A stretch of DNA of 64,000 bases from Amphibalanus amphitrite. Lineage: Eukaryota > Arthropoda > Thecostraca > Balanomorpha > Balanidae. Position 1 is the first letter of the stretch; every line of letters begins with the position of its first letter. The stretch covers positions 62,001-126,000 of the forward strand of contig NW_024882805.1 of the NCBI RefSeq assembly GCF_019059575.1, written 5' to 3'. The position numbers and the translations under genes were made by a program. Positions 1 to 11,499 of this stretch are shown here, in pieces. The notes under the pieces are model-generated. The model did no database searches. It saw only the letters and a program-made list of their open reading frames with translations, and was not told where the DNA came from.

Positions 1-902
1 CATGTCGACAAGATCACTTCTGTCATTCATCATTTCACTTTTCACTTTCAACTTGCATCTTCTTCATGTCCCCACGACATCCGAAACCGATATCAAGATG
101 CCAAATCACGGACCGTGACTCCTGGCCTAACCTCTCACGGCAGATAGCCAAAGCGACAGTACGTCTTGCGCCATCGGGATATCCACGATGCCGCTGGACA
201 GTCCGATGTTAGATGGTTGTCAAGAGCTGAGACGACCGACCCCAGTCGTGCCGGGAGAGGACTTTCGGTTTCAGTTGACCCAGACGGCAGCTTGGAGGAT
301 GGCGGAGATGAATGTTTGAGGGTGGATTCGGGCTTTTTGTGTGTTTGATGCTAACAAAAAATTATAAATGTAAGAAAGTTACGTGTTCTGAGTAGCTTAC
401 AACCGCAGAGCCGTTTTGGCACATTGGAGCCTACTTGCGTTGGTCTACTTAGAATCATATCACCAACCACATGCTCGCAGTAGTCACATACTTTTTGCTG
501 TTGGTATGCTAGTGGCAGAAGCTCCGCACGTGGGACCTTTTTAGTGGCCACCAAGAGGGTTTTTCAGAGCTATCGTGTCACGAGAGAAAACCGTGACTTG
601 AAACCCATACTCCTCAATCTTATGGTCAGACACAACAACTTCCTGTAAATACTGCGTTGAAAAAAAAAATCCAGGGTGGGAGTGCTCCAGTTGTCTGTTA
701 CGGCTCACACTAAAATCAATATCCCACTCAGATTTATCTTATCATATTGCTCCGGCTAGAGCTCGGCGAGAGTCGGTGTTAGCCACCTCCTTCCAGCCGA
801 TTGTTGCAGTCTACGAGAACTTCAAGTTGGAATGGGCCGCTAACACCAGTCGTTTCTGCGCTGATCAATACGCGCATGCCTCTAATTATAGTTCGTTTTT
901 TT
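1..902. other. Intergenic, no gene recognised
   Basis: No coding region, RNA gene or repeat boundary could be supported here. The short open frames have no recognisable domain and overlap on both strands. A nine-A run lies near 661 and a T-run near 897, the latter beside the TIR element that follows. Confidence 0.5.
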
Positions 903-906
903 TTAA

Positions 907-1394
907 AGGACGCTGGCTCCAAGTTCATTATCGAAGCTCTCACGTGAGTTTTGGCAGCTTCGGCATCTGGCCAACAATTTCTTACCGTGAAAATGATCGA
1001 TTTCAAATTGTGCACGGTAAGTTCCTGGAAATTGTGTCCTTGAAAAATTAACAATCTAGGATGACTTCACTGGCGGCAGCAGGCACCCAATGTCCGTACG
1101 ATGGGACAAAGTGTCGAAGAATTTGGGGTAAACTTTGTTTTTCACTGTTTCCGAGCTTATCATCGAGTAAGCCGTTCCGTCGATGGTATTTACACGTTAC
1201 ATTGCAATACAAGTTGGACAGCATGACGTCACCACTTTTCTAATATCTAGTCCCAAAAAGCACGTATGGAAATTACCGGGAAGAAATCACATGTTAAAAT
1301 TAGTCGACGTTCGATTTTCTCAGGTTCAGTTTTTGCCCGTTTTGCTCGCTTAAACACGTGCTTATTCGAAAAACATACTTGGAGCCAATGTCCT
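907..1394. mobile_element. Short TIR DNA transposon (MITE), AGGACRYTGG family
   Basis: The ends form an inverted repeat: AGGACGCTGGCTCCAAGT at the left and, on the other strand, AGGACATTGGCTCCAAGT at the right (16 of 18 match). TTAA or TTAAA abuts both ends, but the flanks are A/T runs, so the duplication is uncertain. The interior resembles, in inverted orientation, both ends of a larger copy at 34179-36213, including the stretches near 946-1020 and 1092-1370. No transposase frame is present, so it is non-autonomous. Confidence 0.65.
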
Positions 1395-2302
1395 TAAAAA
1401 AAAAAGAACTATATCTGTGCCCAGGAACCGGTCTGTCAAGATGTAATATTTGGTGATATGATATTGCAGTGCCGAGACACTTAACAATTTTCTAACACAT
1501 GGAATGTACATAATAGGCAATAGGCGTGCGTTATCATGCATAAACAATCATGCCATTACTCATATTTCACCTTCATAACGCAACAAACACGCGCCCTTCA
1601 CGCATTTCAGTTCCCTACCGTGTCATTTGCAGCTATACCGTCACCTGATCGGCCAACCCTGCCAGTCATCCCTCCAGCTGCAATAACGCTCCGTTTACCC
1701 CATCTCAGACCATCTGCTCCCGTTTACCCAATACCGGTGTGTGGGGTGGGCGGCGCAGGGGTGTGAGGCAGTGACCGGTCAGACCTCAGATGGGTGGCGG
1801 TTTGACACCTGGGGTGCCCGCCGCACAGGCGTGGGGAGGGGGAAGCGGAGGGGTGCGGGTAGCGCTCCGTGGAACAATTGGTGTTGGTATGGCGTAGTTA
1901 TGCCATGGGATGGAGGGATTCGAGACTATTATCAGATGTTGCGTTTGTGTGGCTGAGATTGTTCGTGACTACGTTCTGAGTGGCAATGTTTAGTCAGAAG
2001 AAAAGTCATGAGTTTACGGTGCATTTTTTTCTTCTTTTCTGTCATCTAGCCGATGAGATGAAAACATGTTACCTGATTTGGTAGTCTGAGACCGGTCAAA
2101 TTTGTCAATGAAATTGTTGTTTATTTTCTCAATTTTCAATCATCCTTGAGAACCTTCGTCCAATCACATCACATCTTAGGAGCGGTATGATTGAGTGAAA
2201 GCGCTCCCAACTTCCCGAAAAACACTCGGACATCAATGAAACGCATACGGCCTCGCAATAGATCGATTTAACTCGAGAGAGAGGAAGGGGATCTCACTCG
2301 GC
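1395..2302. other. Intergenic, no gene recognised
   Basis: The stretch from about 1620 to 1960 is more GC-rich than its surroundings and has frames open on the + strand, but no domain is visible. Nothing else is supported. Confidence 0.4.
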
Positions 2303-2316
2303 GTTGCTATGGCAAC
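2303..2316. promoter_or_regulatory. RFX-type X-box motif
   Basis: GTTGCTATGGCAAC is one base from the perfect palindrome GTTGCCATGGCAAC, the classical X-box bound by RFX transcription factors, which drive ciliary genes in animals. It lies in a promoter-like setting: a GA-rich stretch just upstream and a moderately GC-rich 220-bp segment downstream ending in a possible splice donor (AAG|GTAGGC near 2553). No coding exon of a downstream gene could be found, so the regulated gene is unknown. Confidence 0.4.
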
Positions 2317-4690
2317 CCGTCACAATCTGCACATCATCTCTTTGTGAATAGACGGGACCGGGCTGGCCCGCTGAGGCAGTGGGGACCGAGTTGCCTCACC
2401 GAGCAAATAGAATGCCGAGAGGAGACTGCGGGGATGCTGCCAGTGGTGGGGTCGTGCCGAAACATTCACTTCCGCTCACTGCAGTCTGGCTGTCAGCGAG
2501 GGTCAGCGCGGCTGCTGCAGTGGGTTCATGATGGTTTTGTGATCAGAACAAGGTAGGCGTACCTATGTATATGCGGCACTTAGTTCTTTTCAAGCTTTGT
2601 TAGGCTTTACTTCTTTTTCGGCTTGAAGTGAACGATCCTCATGGAAACGTACATAAATGATGGGTGAAAATGCGCACGAAGCTGGTAATAAATAGGAGCC
2701 AATCTTGGACTTTCTTCTAACTAAGTACCAACGCCACAAGTATCTAATTGTCGCCATCTTGATCATACGAAATGACAGCAAATTTTTCATGCTATGATGT
2801 CGTCAAACAATATTGCATTGTCCCCCCTGCTAATGCATTCAGCATCTGTATACATAAGCACACACAAGTAGCCGCTCACGTCTCATAACAAGCCGTTATC
2901 TTTTCACTCAGCACAAAACAATGTGACATGAACGATCTAAACAAAGCAGAAGCTCTGTACTAAACGCTTTCAAGAGAGACATACTGTTGCGCTAGAAAGG
3001 CATACCATCTTCTGTATTTCGACGCGGTGACAGGTGCCTTCGAAGCCCGTCGGTATTGAAGTTTGCCGATGCGGAACCATCGTCGTTGCTCGTGTCACGA
3101 CCCAAAGATTGCCGAGAGGCTGTGAGAAATGTCAAATCATCCAACTTCCCTTTCATCAGCTATTCGTTTCGGCGTGTAATACGTAGGTGAAGAATGCAAA
3201 CGTGAATATCAGTGAATGTCACGAAAGTGAGTGCATTCTTGAGCTCCTCTACGCACGTTTTGGAAGGGCGAGTGTAAAGCAGCGGCGGCGCGGAAGGCAC
3301 ACGTGATGCTGCTTCTGAGCCACCTCTGTTGACACAGCGGCGAGTCAGAGGCGGGTGGCGGGGAGAGCTGAGGAATTGCGCAATGGGACGGCCCCTACTC
3401 ACGGGGGCACTGGGCACAACCAGGTGTCCGATGGGCCCAGTGAGGTAACGGTTAGAGCTGGCGGTAGAAGGCTGTTTTGTTTAGCTGAGAGGTGCCAACG
3501 AAGCGACCCCTGACGGCCGTATCGAGAGAGAAGGCATTCTCTTGTCCATTTCGTCGTATTGTTTGACATTGGAGAGTGTTTAAGTGTGCGGTGATCATAT
3601 TCAACACGACTGCCGGCACAATTAAAGATATTTAGGCCGTGCATAAACGTTCCTGGCCATGCAAATGTAGGTTTACAGTCGGTTGGCTCAGAGTGGTCAA
3701 TTGTTGCCCATTGTGACAGTGAACACGGGTGGTCAGGGAAATTATTGTCAATCGGACACTTGGCAAGCTGGCACGAAACTTCCCATGGGTCGCAAATCGG
3801 GTTGTTATTCCAAAATTGGACTGTAATTTTTATTCGACAGAATGACAGGGTTTGTGGCTAAGAGTATGCGTGTGTGTACTTTTATGGATCTCTATATACT
3901 GTCAAAATTTAAATTAGAAATGAAACATTAGATTCCTACGGTCATCCCAACTGAACACTGATTTTATGTAGCATAGTTTACGGTAGCCTTGGGCCGTGGG
4001 CGCATAGCTCCTGCCCACACACTTGTTTGACATGCTAGCTGTGGTGCGTGACGTGACAAGGCACACGCTCACTGAGTCGATTTGCTATTCCGCATCAGTG
4101 GCTGGGGCACTGTTTGGTGAGGAGCGTTCACAACGTGCGTTTATCGTCATGTATCTGCCAGCTCACAAATGAACTGTGCAAGATGACACATTATTTTGGA
4201 TCAACGTGAAGAAAATAAGGAATTAGAAGAAGAAATGAGTAAGAGGAGGAATTAAATCAAATTGAATGGGTATATTTTAGCTGATACTAATATGGAGCCC
4301 ATTTTTACGAATCTTCACTATCAATTTCAATAAGAGATGAGCAACGAGAAGCAACACACTTCATAACTTACTTTACCACAGACTTTAGTTTCAAGTGAAT
4401 TTTAATGCACACGACATTAGTATTCACTTCCACGTGCCTTTTCGCTGATCCAACTGCTAAACTCTGGCGTTGGTATGCATTTGTGGGGACTCATAAATTA
4501 CCCAATCAATTATTCAGCAGTGCCGACCTTGAAAACAATCATAATTTGTCGCTTCGGCGTCACATCATTCTTCCTCGTTATTAGCGCCCCAGACCTTGAC
4601 CGCGAACCTCACATCCAACACTTGTTTCCATGCGCCACCTCATCATCGTTTTGCCTTGACTTTGACTGACGTTATTCTAATGCGACGCAC
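2317..4690. other. Intergenic, no gene recognised
   Basis: Segment 2332-2552 could be a 5' untranslated exon downstream of the X-box, judged only from composition and a GTAGGC donor. The rest has no domain-bearing frame, RNA gene or clear repeat. A GC-richer island at 3240-3420 has frames on the minus strand that I could not identify. Confidence 0.35.
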
Positions 4691-4696
4691 CTGCTC

Positions 4697-4984
4697 GCGC
4701 GCATGCGCGTCTTTTTCGTAATTACAAAATAGCCATGTGTGTGGGCCTCTGTCTTTTTGCGTTAGTAGTCTGAGGACGACTGCCGTAAGATGGCGGATGG
4801 GACCTTGCTGCTCCAAACACGGTTTGTGGCGTGGACAGGGGACTATTGATGACCGGAGCTCGTTTTGTCACGGCCCGGTGAGCAGAGATTGTTTTCGGAG
4901 TGATGAAGAATGGACTCGGGCCGTCGCTTTGTCTGTAAATGGTCACGTGGCGTTAAAGATTTGACACCATGACCTGTCACGTGG
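4697..4984. promoter_or_regulatory. Promoter-like cluster: NRF1, YY1 and E-box motifs
   Basis: A palindromic NRF1-type core lies at 4697-4710 (GCGCGCATGCGCGT). AAGATGGCGG, the usual YY1/Pho core near start sites, is at 4787-4796. Two GTCACGTGG E-boxes are at 4942-4950 and 4976-4984. Their spacing over about 290 bp is typical of TATA-less housekeeping promoters. No downstream coding exon was recognised, so orientation and target are unknown, and chance occurrence is possible. Confidence 0.35.
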
Positions 4985-5955
4985 TTTACGTATGAGAGAT
5001 GATGATTGTGGTTTGGGTCAGCTAATGCGATCTTCGTAGGCCGCCGAGACAGGGGACGATGAAAGAAAGATTTGGTGTTGTGTTCTCGTTGCTTTTGCAT
5101 TATTCTTGTCAGAGATGAAAATTTAACGGCAACAGCTGTGGAACGAGCAGCCAAACCGATGTGACGTAAGCCGCTATTAAAAACTTCCTCCCGTTATGAG
5201 TCTCAGTTCTTCAAGGTGCACGCCATGTAACCGTGTCTTTTGGTGCATGACCCCTTATCTTTGAATGATACGAACTAGGACATAATCATGTCTTAACTCC
5301 AGCTGTCGTTACTTTTGCACAACACCTCAACAAAAACCTTTCCTGAGGATCGACGTACAATGCAGCTGATTTCGAACGGATTCCGTGGGAGTGCAGCGAT
5401 CCGCGATATTATGACATTAAATACCATTCACCGGACGCACCGAAGCGTATAGCAGTAATATGCGTCCGCCTGTGACCTGAAATGGTCAGCTGCTTGTGAA
5501 AAGCTTGCGTGTGTATTGTGAATGCGTGTCTGGCAAAAAAAAGCGCAGATGGGAAAGTGGCCGAAATATCATGGAGTTCAGTGGGCCGAAATGAAGATGA
5601 AAACGTCTTACAAAAATGACACGTGATGTTTCGGTGAAGATCCTTCACTATGTTTAGAATGGCTTCATTTTTAGAATGGCTTCATGTTTAGCTTCACTAT
5701 GTTCACTATATGTTTAGAATGGATACGTAGCCCCGGTAGATCCCACACTGCTCAGCAAGATTGCTTTACGACTCAATCGTTCATATCGAGGTACGATGCT
5801 CAGTGCTCAACGCGCAAAAAAAGTAAGTTGCGACACGGTATGACACTGAACGAATCAGGCTGAGAAACCGCCCTTTTAACAATGGAGTCCTTATCTTCGC
5901 AGGCGAGGAAGAGGACATTTTTTTACGGGTGTCGACTAGTGACGCGCTGGCTCAG
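4985..5955. other. Intergenic, no gene recognised
   Basis: Nothing supported except a short local repetition of a phrase containing TTTAGAATGG at about 5650-5722. Confidence 0.4.
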
Positions 5956-5959
5956 ATAA

Positions 5960-7132
5960 CCCGCGCCGGGCCGGTGCTCTGAAATTCCGCGCCGGGCCGC
6001 GGGGGGGTGTTTGAACACCCCCCCCTTCTAACTCGGCTCCTGGGCCACGTAGCGACACGCGGTAAGCGGCAATCGAAAGAACGTCAAAAATAAGGACGAA
6101 AACACTTCGGTCATTTTTTGGGTCAGGTCAAAGGTTAGGTCACCAGAGGTCACCAAAGGTAAAATGTTGACTATTTCAACATTTTGGAAACTGCCAACGG
6201 CTATCTCGGGAACCGATAGAGCTACAGCGCCGGAAAAAAGCGCATTCGATAGCCCTTTTACAGACCTTTCTGAGTAATGTTCTCAGATTTGACCTCAGGT
6301 CAACGGTTTAGCCTCCAGAGGGCAAAAACTCCAAAAATAGCCGTTTTTACGAAAAACGTTTTTTCGGCAATAACTTTTGACTCAAAAGAGCTATGACATT
6401 ACTTTTGCCAGCATCGTGTTCCTCTCGTCGAGACGCGTCGAATGAACTATAATTTGACCTTGAAAGGTCAACTTGAAAATTTGACCTCAGGTCAAGGTCA
6501 TGACCTGACCGGAAAAGGTCATGTTGCATATCAGTCGATCCGCAACGTCGAGCCAAACACATCTAAGGCGTTTTCAGCGCTCTAGCACGCCTCTATCAGA
6601 AGTTATCATCCAAAAACTGTTAGATTCTGTTCGTGACCTGAGATGACCTCGGGGACATAACGAGGGGTCACAGTTGCCATTTTCTGGTTCAGTGTGTCTA
6701 TTTTACCTACATCTCGATGTTTGAGAGTGTCTAGAATAGCGTTCGTGCAAAACAGGCGCTTTTCAATTTTCTCCCATTGACTTATAATGGAGAGGCCGCA
6801 AAATTGACCTGACCTTAGGTCACCGATATCAAAATTCCGAGATATACATTTTATAGATAGTGTTGCTCTAATCAATCGCTGAAAGTTTCAAGGTAATCGT
6901 TCAGTCGGTGTAGCTATGACGAGCATTCTTATTTTTTCTGGGGTGAGGTCACTTGGCGTGACCTGGTGACCTGACCTAAGGTGACCTGGGTCTGAAATTT
7001 TCACAACATGTGCGGAAAAGATGCACGAACAGGTGTGCCAAAAACGGCGGCGCTCCGCGCCGCCGTTTTTGAGATATCTGCGAAAAACCGCAAGGGGGGG
7101 TGTTCAAACACCCCCCCCCGGCCCGGCGCGGG
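5960..7132 (+). mobile_element. TTAA-class MITE, family 1, copy a
   Basis: The 1,173-bp element starts CCCGCGCCGGGCC and ends with its complement GGCCCGGCGCGGG. Direct repeats ATAA flank it at 5956-5959 and 7133-7136, a variant of the usual TTAA target. Just inside each end is a palindromic G-tract/C-tract hairpin (GGGGGTGTTTGAACACCCC type). The interior is rich in AGGTCA half-sites. A perfect 14-bp GC hairpin with a TCC loop followed by T residues lies at 7040-7070. CCC/GGG termini with a TTAA target fit piggyBac-like or other TTAA-specific transposases; no transposase is encoded here. Confidence 0.8.
7040..7070 (+). repeat. Perfect GC hairpin module in MITE a
   Basis: A 14-bp perfect stem (AAAAACGGCGGCGC with its complement) closes a TCC loop. 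The same module occurs at 8724-8754 and 32340-32370, always close to the 3' G-tract hairpin. It would form a strong cruciform or RNA hairpin with a U-run. Confidence 0.8.
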
Positions 7133-7211
7133 ATAATCGTTGGAATCACACGCGATGAATGAATCGAGTGAAACTTGGGGTAGAACATTCGTGTCCCAGT
7201 TCGTTGCTTAT

Positions 7212-9327
7212 CCCGCGAGTTGCTGGGGGGGGGGGCGTTAAACGCCCCCACTTTTTTCGCCGGGCCATAGCACAAAAACGGCGCGCCGCAGGCGCGCCAA
7301 ATTTTGGGTACCTGTAAGGAAATGAATGAAGTTTATTGTGACAAAGTTTCACAAAAATCGGTCGGAAAATTTTTGAGATATCAAGGTTTAGGTGACGTCA
7401 TGATTTCTAAGTTTTCGACCAAAAACGGCATATGTTCAAAAAATCATATAAAATCACAGAATAGACATACAGACATGCCGTAAACGCCATTAGATTGCCA
7501 ATACCATGAACAACCAAATGACTATCTTCGATTATTGATTATCGTTCCGCATTTTCCAAAATCTTGAACTGAATCTCGGCAGTTTCTCGTGACTTCTTCA
7601 CGACCATGATACATGCATTTCTTAACCCGCGCCCTGCTGGGGGTCCTGGATTTCCACGCCCTGCTGGGGGGGGGGGGGTGTTTGAACACCCCCCCCTTCT
7701 AACTCGGCTCCTGGGCCACGTAGCGATACGCGGAAGGCGGCGTTCGAAAGAGCGTCAAAAATAATGAGGAAATCACTTCGGTCAATTTTTTGGTCAGGTC
7801 AAAGGTCAGGTCACCAGAGGTCATTGAAGGCAAAATTTCGCCGATTTCCAGGTCGAATGTCGACAATTTCCAAGAAGCCAGCGCATAACTCGGGAACCAA
7901 TAGAGCTACAGCGCCGCGGAAAAGCGCATTCGATAGCCCTATTAACGCCCTTTCTGAGTAATTTTCTCAGATTTGACCTAACGTCAACGGTTTTGCCTGC
8001 AGGGGGCAAAAACTGCAAAAATAGCCGATTTTTTTCGGAAACAGTTTTTCTGCAATAACTTTTGACCCAGACCTTGTACGAGCTTACTTTTACCGGCATC
8101 GTGTTCCTCTCGTCAAGACGCATCGAATGAACCATAACTTGACCTTTAAAGGTCAACTTGAAAATTTGACCTCAGGTCAATGTCATGACCTGACCGGAAA
8201 GGGTCATGTTGCATATCAGTCGATCCGTATCGTCGAGCTGAACACATCTAAGGCGTTTTCATCGCTCTAGCATGCCCCTATCAAAAGTTATTTGCGAAAA
8301 ATTGTTAGATACCATTCGTGACCTAAGATGACCTCAGGGCGTAAACAGGGGTCACGGACACCATTTTCATGTTCAGTGTGTCTAAACCACTTGTAATTCA
8401 CTGTTTGGGAGTGTTTATAATGTCTTTCGTCCAAAAGAGGCGCATTTCAATTTTCTCCCATTGACTTATAATGGGGAGGTCGCAAAATTGACCTGACCTT
8501 AGGTCATCGATATCAAAATTCTGAGATATACATTTTGTACATGCTATTGCTCTTAGCAATCGCTGAAAGTTTCAAAGCGATCGGTCACTCGGTGTAGCTA
8601 TGACGGACATTGAAACTTTTTATGAGGTGAGGTCACTTCAAGTGACCTGGTGACCTGACCTTGAATGACCTTGGTCTGAAATTTTCACAACATGTGTAGA
8701 ATTGATGTATGATAAGGTGTACCAAAAACGGCGGCGCTCCGCGCCGCCGTTTTTGAGATATTCGCGAAAAACCACAAGGGGGGGTGTTCAAACACCCCCC
8801 CCCAGCAGGGCGCGGGTTAAATTGAGTTTTATTAGGCAAACACGTACACACATGATAAAATGAATGTCACCATCGTGTTTTACGCCCCAAATTACCCATA
8901 AAACATGTGTCACAGGCTGAGAATATCAGTTTTTATTTTCGGGGATATGTGCCTGCCCGGTTGACCTGACCTTGACCCTGACCTATGCTTGACTGACCCC
9001 TGCATAGAGCTGACACTCTTGTAGGCCTTATATGGTGGATTGTGCACCGTTTTGACAGAGTTTATGACGAGAGGCGCCCATTGCGAAGTCCTGAAGTCCA
9101 TGCTACTGAAAGCCCGATTTCAGGTGTTTGACCTGACCTTGACCTGACCTGTGACCTCAAAATTCAACTTTAAAGTACTCATCTGAAGCGTCTCGTCGCG
9201 TTCTTTCGTTTGCCGCCTCGTGCGTTTCGCTGCGCCTATTGGTTCTCGAGTTATCGGCTGGGGGCGTTTAACGCCCCCCCCCCCCCCAGCAAACGGTGGG
9301 TGGCGAAATACCCCAGCAACTGCCGGG
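7212..9327. mobile_element. TTAA-class MITE, family 3, interrupted by a nested MITE
   Basis: Left end CCCGCGAGTTGCTGGGG and right end (complement) CCCGGCAGTTGCTGGGG form the TIR. TTAT flanks both ends at 7208-7211 and 9328-9331. Hairpins of the GGGGCGTTTAACGCCCC type lie inside each end (about 7226-7251 and 9260-9290). A second element occupies 7626-8816, so the original length was about 920 bp. A GC hairpin variant is near 7274-7300. The two ends identify it as one insertion split by a later one. Confidence 0.75.
7626..8816 (+). mobile_element. TTAA-class MITE, family 1, copy b (nested)
   Basis: This 1,191-bp element has TTAA at 7622-7625 and 8817-8820, and TIR CCCGCGCCCTGCTGGGGG matching its right end. 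The interior closely follows copies at 31243-32432 and, inverted, 56516-57667. It carries the GC hairpin at 8724-8754 and many AGGTCA/TGACCT half-sites, for example the TGACCTCAGGTCA palindrome near 8168. It lies inside the family 3 element, so it is the younger insertion. Confidence 0.85.
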
Positions 9328-9331
9328 TTAT

Positions 9332-10989
9332 TTTGTAATACATAGAAGACCACTATTGCCGCGATAAACGTCACATTGGCTCGAGTGACGTGAAGTTTTA
9401 AGCTGTAGTCTTGTACAGTCACAAGCCACCACATTCGACGAGAATGCTTGTACGTACTAATGATTTGTTATGTAATGCAATGAAATACATAATACAACAG
9501 CAGCAATATTGCTGTGGGCTGTGGCGTTCAATCCTCCTCAACCAGTGTCTTGCCGTTCGTTACACCATTTAGCCACCGTTCGTTACAAGTTTATAGCCGT
9601 GAGGTCGAACCACGGGGTACCCAACTCCCGACCATCTGTAAGACGGGTCGATCACAATACTGAGAGATCTACGAAACTTGACAGAGGTATTGCGACCATG
9701 TTCTGTAACATGTTGCGAACGAATTGGGTAATAACACGCGGGCTGTCTTTGCTGAATCTTATTTTAATTTATAGAAGCATCATTTGATAATATGATAAAG
9801 CATTGTGAATTTTGAGTGCTGCATGCTTTGTTCGTCATAACTGAATGTGAATGTTATCAACTGCCGAATATTTCGTCTGTTGAATACTTTCAATCTCACA
9901 TTTTTCTGAATAACTCACGACTGAACCGACACGAACTGAACTGACGAATCTAGCTGAAACGAGCACAACTTATTTCCGACGATCATGATTCGAAAGTTTC
10001 ATTCAAACATACCCAAGTACCTATTGACCCAGGTTACATCCACCCCCGCACCATCCATGCCATCCATCCTCTGCTAGCATTGCGCCATGACGAAAGGACA
10101 GGGCACCGTAGCCATGTGTTGAAACCTATTTGCACAGCCTTGTCCCCGTACGGCGGAGACGCTGTTTGCATAGACGCGCGCGCTGCATGGAAATTCGCGG
10201 AGAAATCGAGCCTTCGAAGTTACCACTGTCAAGGCGTGTGCACGGTGTGCACGACACTCTGAAAAGCTTCTTACGTCATCGATATGCCATCAACTTGTCT
10301 TTGTTCATCTTCAACTGCGTCTGGGAATTTCGTCAGTCGTCACTGTATATGAGCCGTGCACAGGAGAAGTGGGTTTTCTGCTTCTGGCCTTTCACTGCAT
10401 CCTGAATCCATGAGGGCTGCTGGGTGCTGCACGTGTGTCGTCTGTAACTGATGTCACCAGAGACGGGAGAATATCTTTGATGACTGATGATCTTGCTATT
10501 TCATGTGTATGTAATGCAATTTGAACGTTATGACATCGCAACTTCCCTACCTCAACCAAATGGCTTTAACGTTTGGTAAGTAGGTAGGTAGGTAGGTGCT
10601 TTAACTGCGAGAAAGGATGGCAAAATTTATCTACTACTTTGCAGATTTGTCACTTGCTAGCGTAGGCATGGTAATTGGTACAACATAGCTATGGAGCATA
10701 TAGTGAGAGAGTATCTCGCCAAAACTTTATTCACACCTGAACCTCGCTTCTGCATCCATCCCCGTTTGTTCTCGGAGGACCCGTATTGCTTCTGTTACAT
10801 GCACTTCTACATTTTCGTGGGGGCCGCACCGGGGGCGAATTTACACATGTTTACACAGGACTAGTGTGCGGCACAGGACTTACACAGTGGGTTGGGGCTT
10901 ACATGGGCATACTCGTACAAAGGTGTGTGCCGTGAACACAGTTCCAGCGTTGAAGGCTGGGCGTTTCTTCTAACTATGTGATGGTTGGC
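9332..10989. other. Intergenic, no gene recognised
   Basis: No domain-bearing frame is visible. The only clear repeat is a short (GTAG)n tract at about 10576-10598. Confidence 0.4.
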
Positions 10990-11168
10990 CAATGCTGTCA
11001 ACAGAAATCGAATGAGATGGCTTCGAACCAAATGGCACTGTCATATAACTGAATGAATTGAACAACGTACAAGAAAATGAAGGTTATGTGACCTTATGCA
11101 TACACATTCAGGCTTCAGCTCCCTGTACCTCAGATTGTGATCTGCAGCAAATGTATCGACCATAGCAC

Positions 11169-11321
11169 CAGTAGCGGCAGAACACCTTCAATTAAGGGGG
11201 ATGGGACACTGCGGACTTTTGGTCCCATTCTTTCCATGCAACGCCCATAGAGCTAATGTTAAAATGACAAAATCAAAAGGGGGCACGGTGCCCCGGTGCC
11301 CCCCTCCTTCCGCCGCCTATG
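11169..11321. mobile_element. hAT-like MITE with 8-bp target duplication
   Basis: CATAGCAC is duplicated at 11161-11168 and 11322-11329. The termini CAGTAGCGGCAG and, on the complement, CATAGGCGGCGG form an imperfect TIR starting CA. Eight-bp duplications with CA..TG ends are typical of hAT (and P) superfamilies. The 153-bp length shows it is non-autonomous. The gene B flank at about 22640-22680 carries one TAGCAC and no insert, so it looks like the empty site. Confidence 0.7.
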
Positions 11322-11499
11322 CATAGCACATCCTACGCCGGCTTCGCGACTGAGCCGCCATCTGAAGCTCAGTTTCGTTTACCCACCGTCAGATGCTAAT
11401 GCTGATGGCTCCTCGGTTCGCTAGTCGCCCATATCTGTCCAATGTGATTCGCGGACTAAAGTACGTGTCTCAAAATTGCGTAGGACAAAAAATGACTGA

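Noticed and set aside
7040-7070. Hairpin followed by T-run resembling a bacterial rho-independent terminator
   Set aside because: The window is eukaryotic; the hairpin belongs to a MITE and recurs in its relatives.
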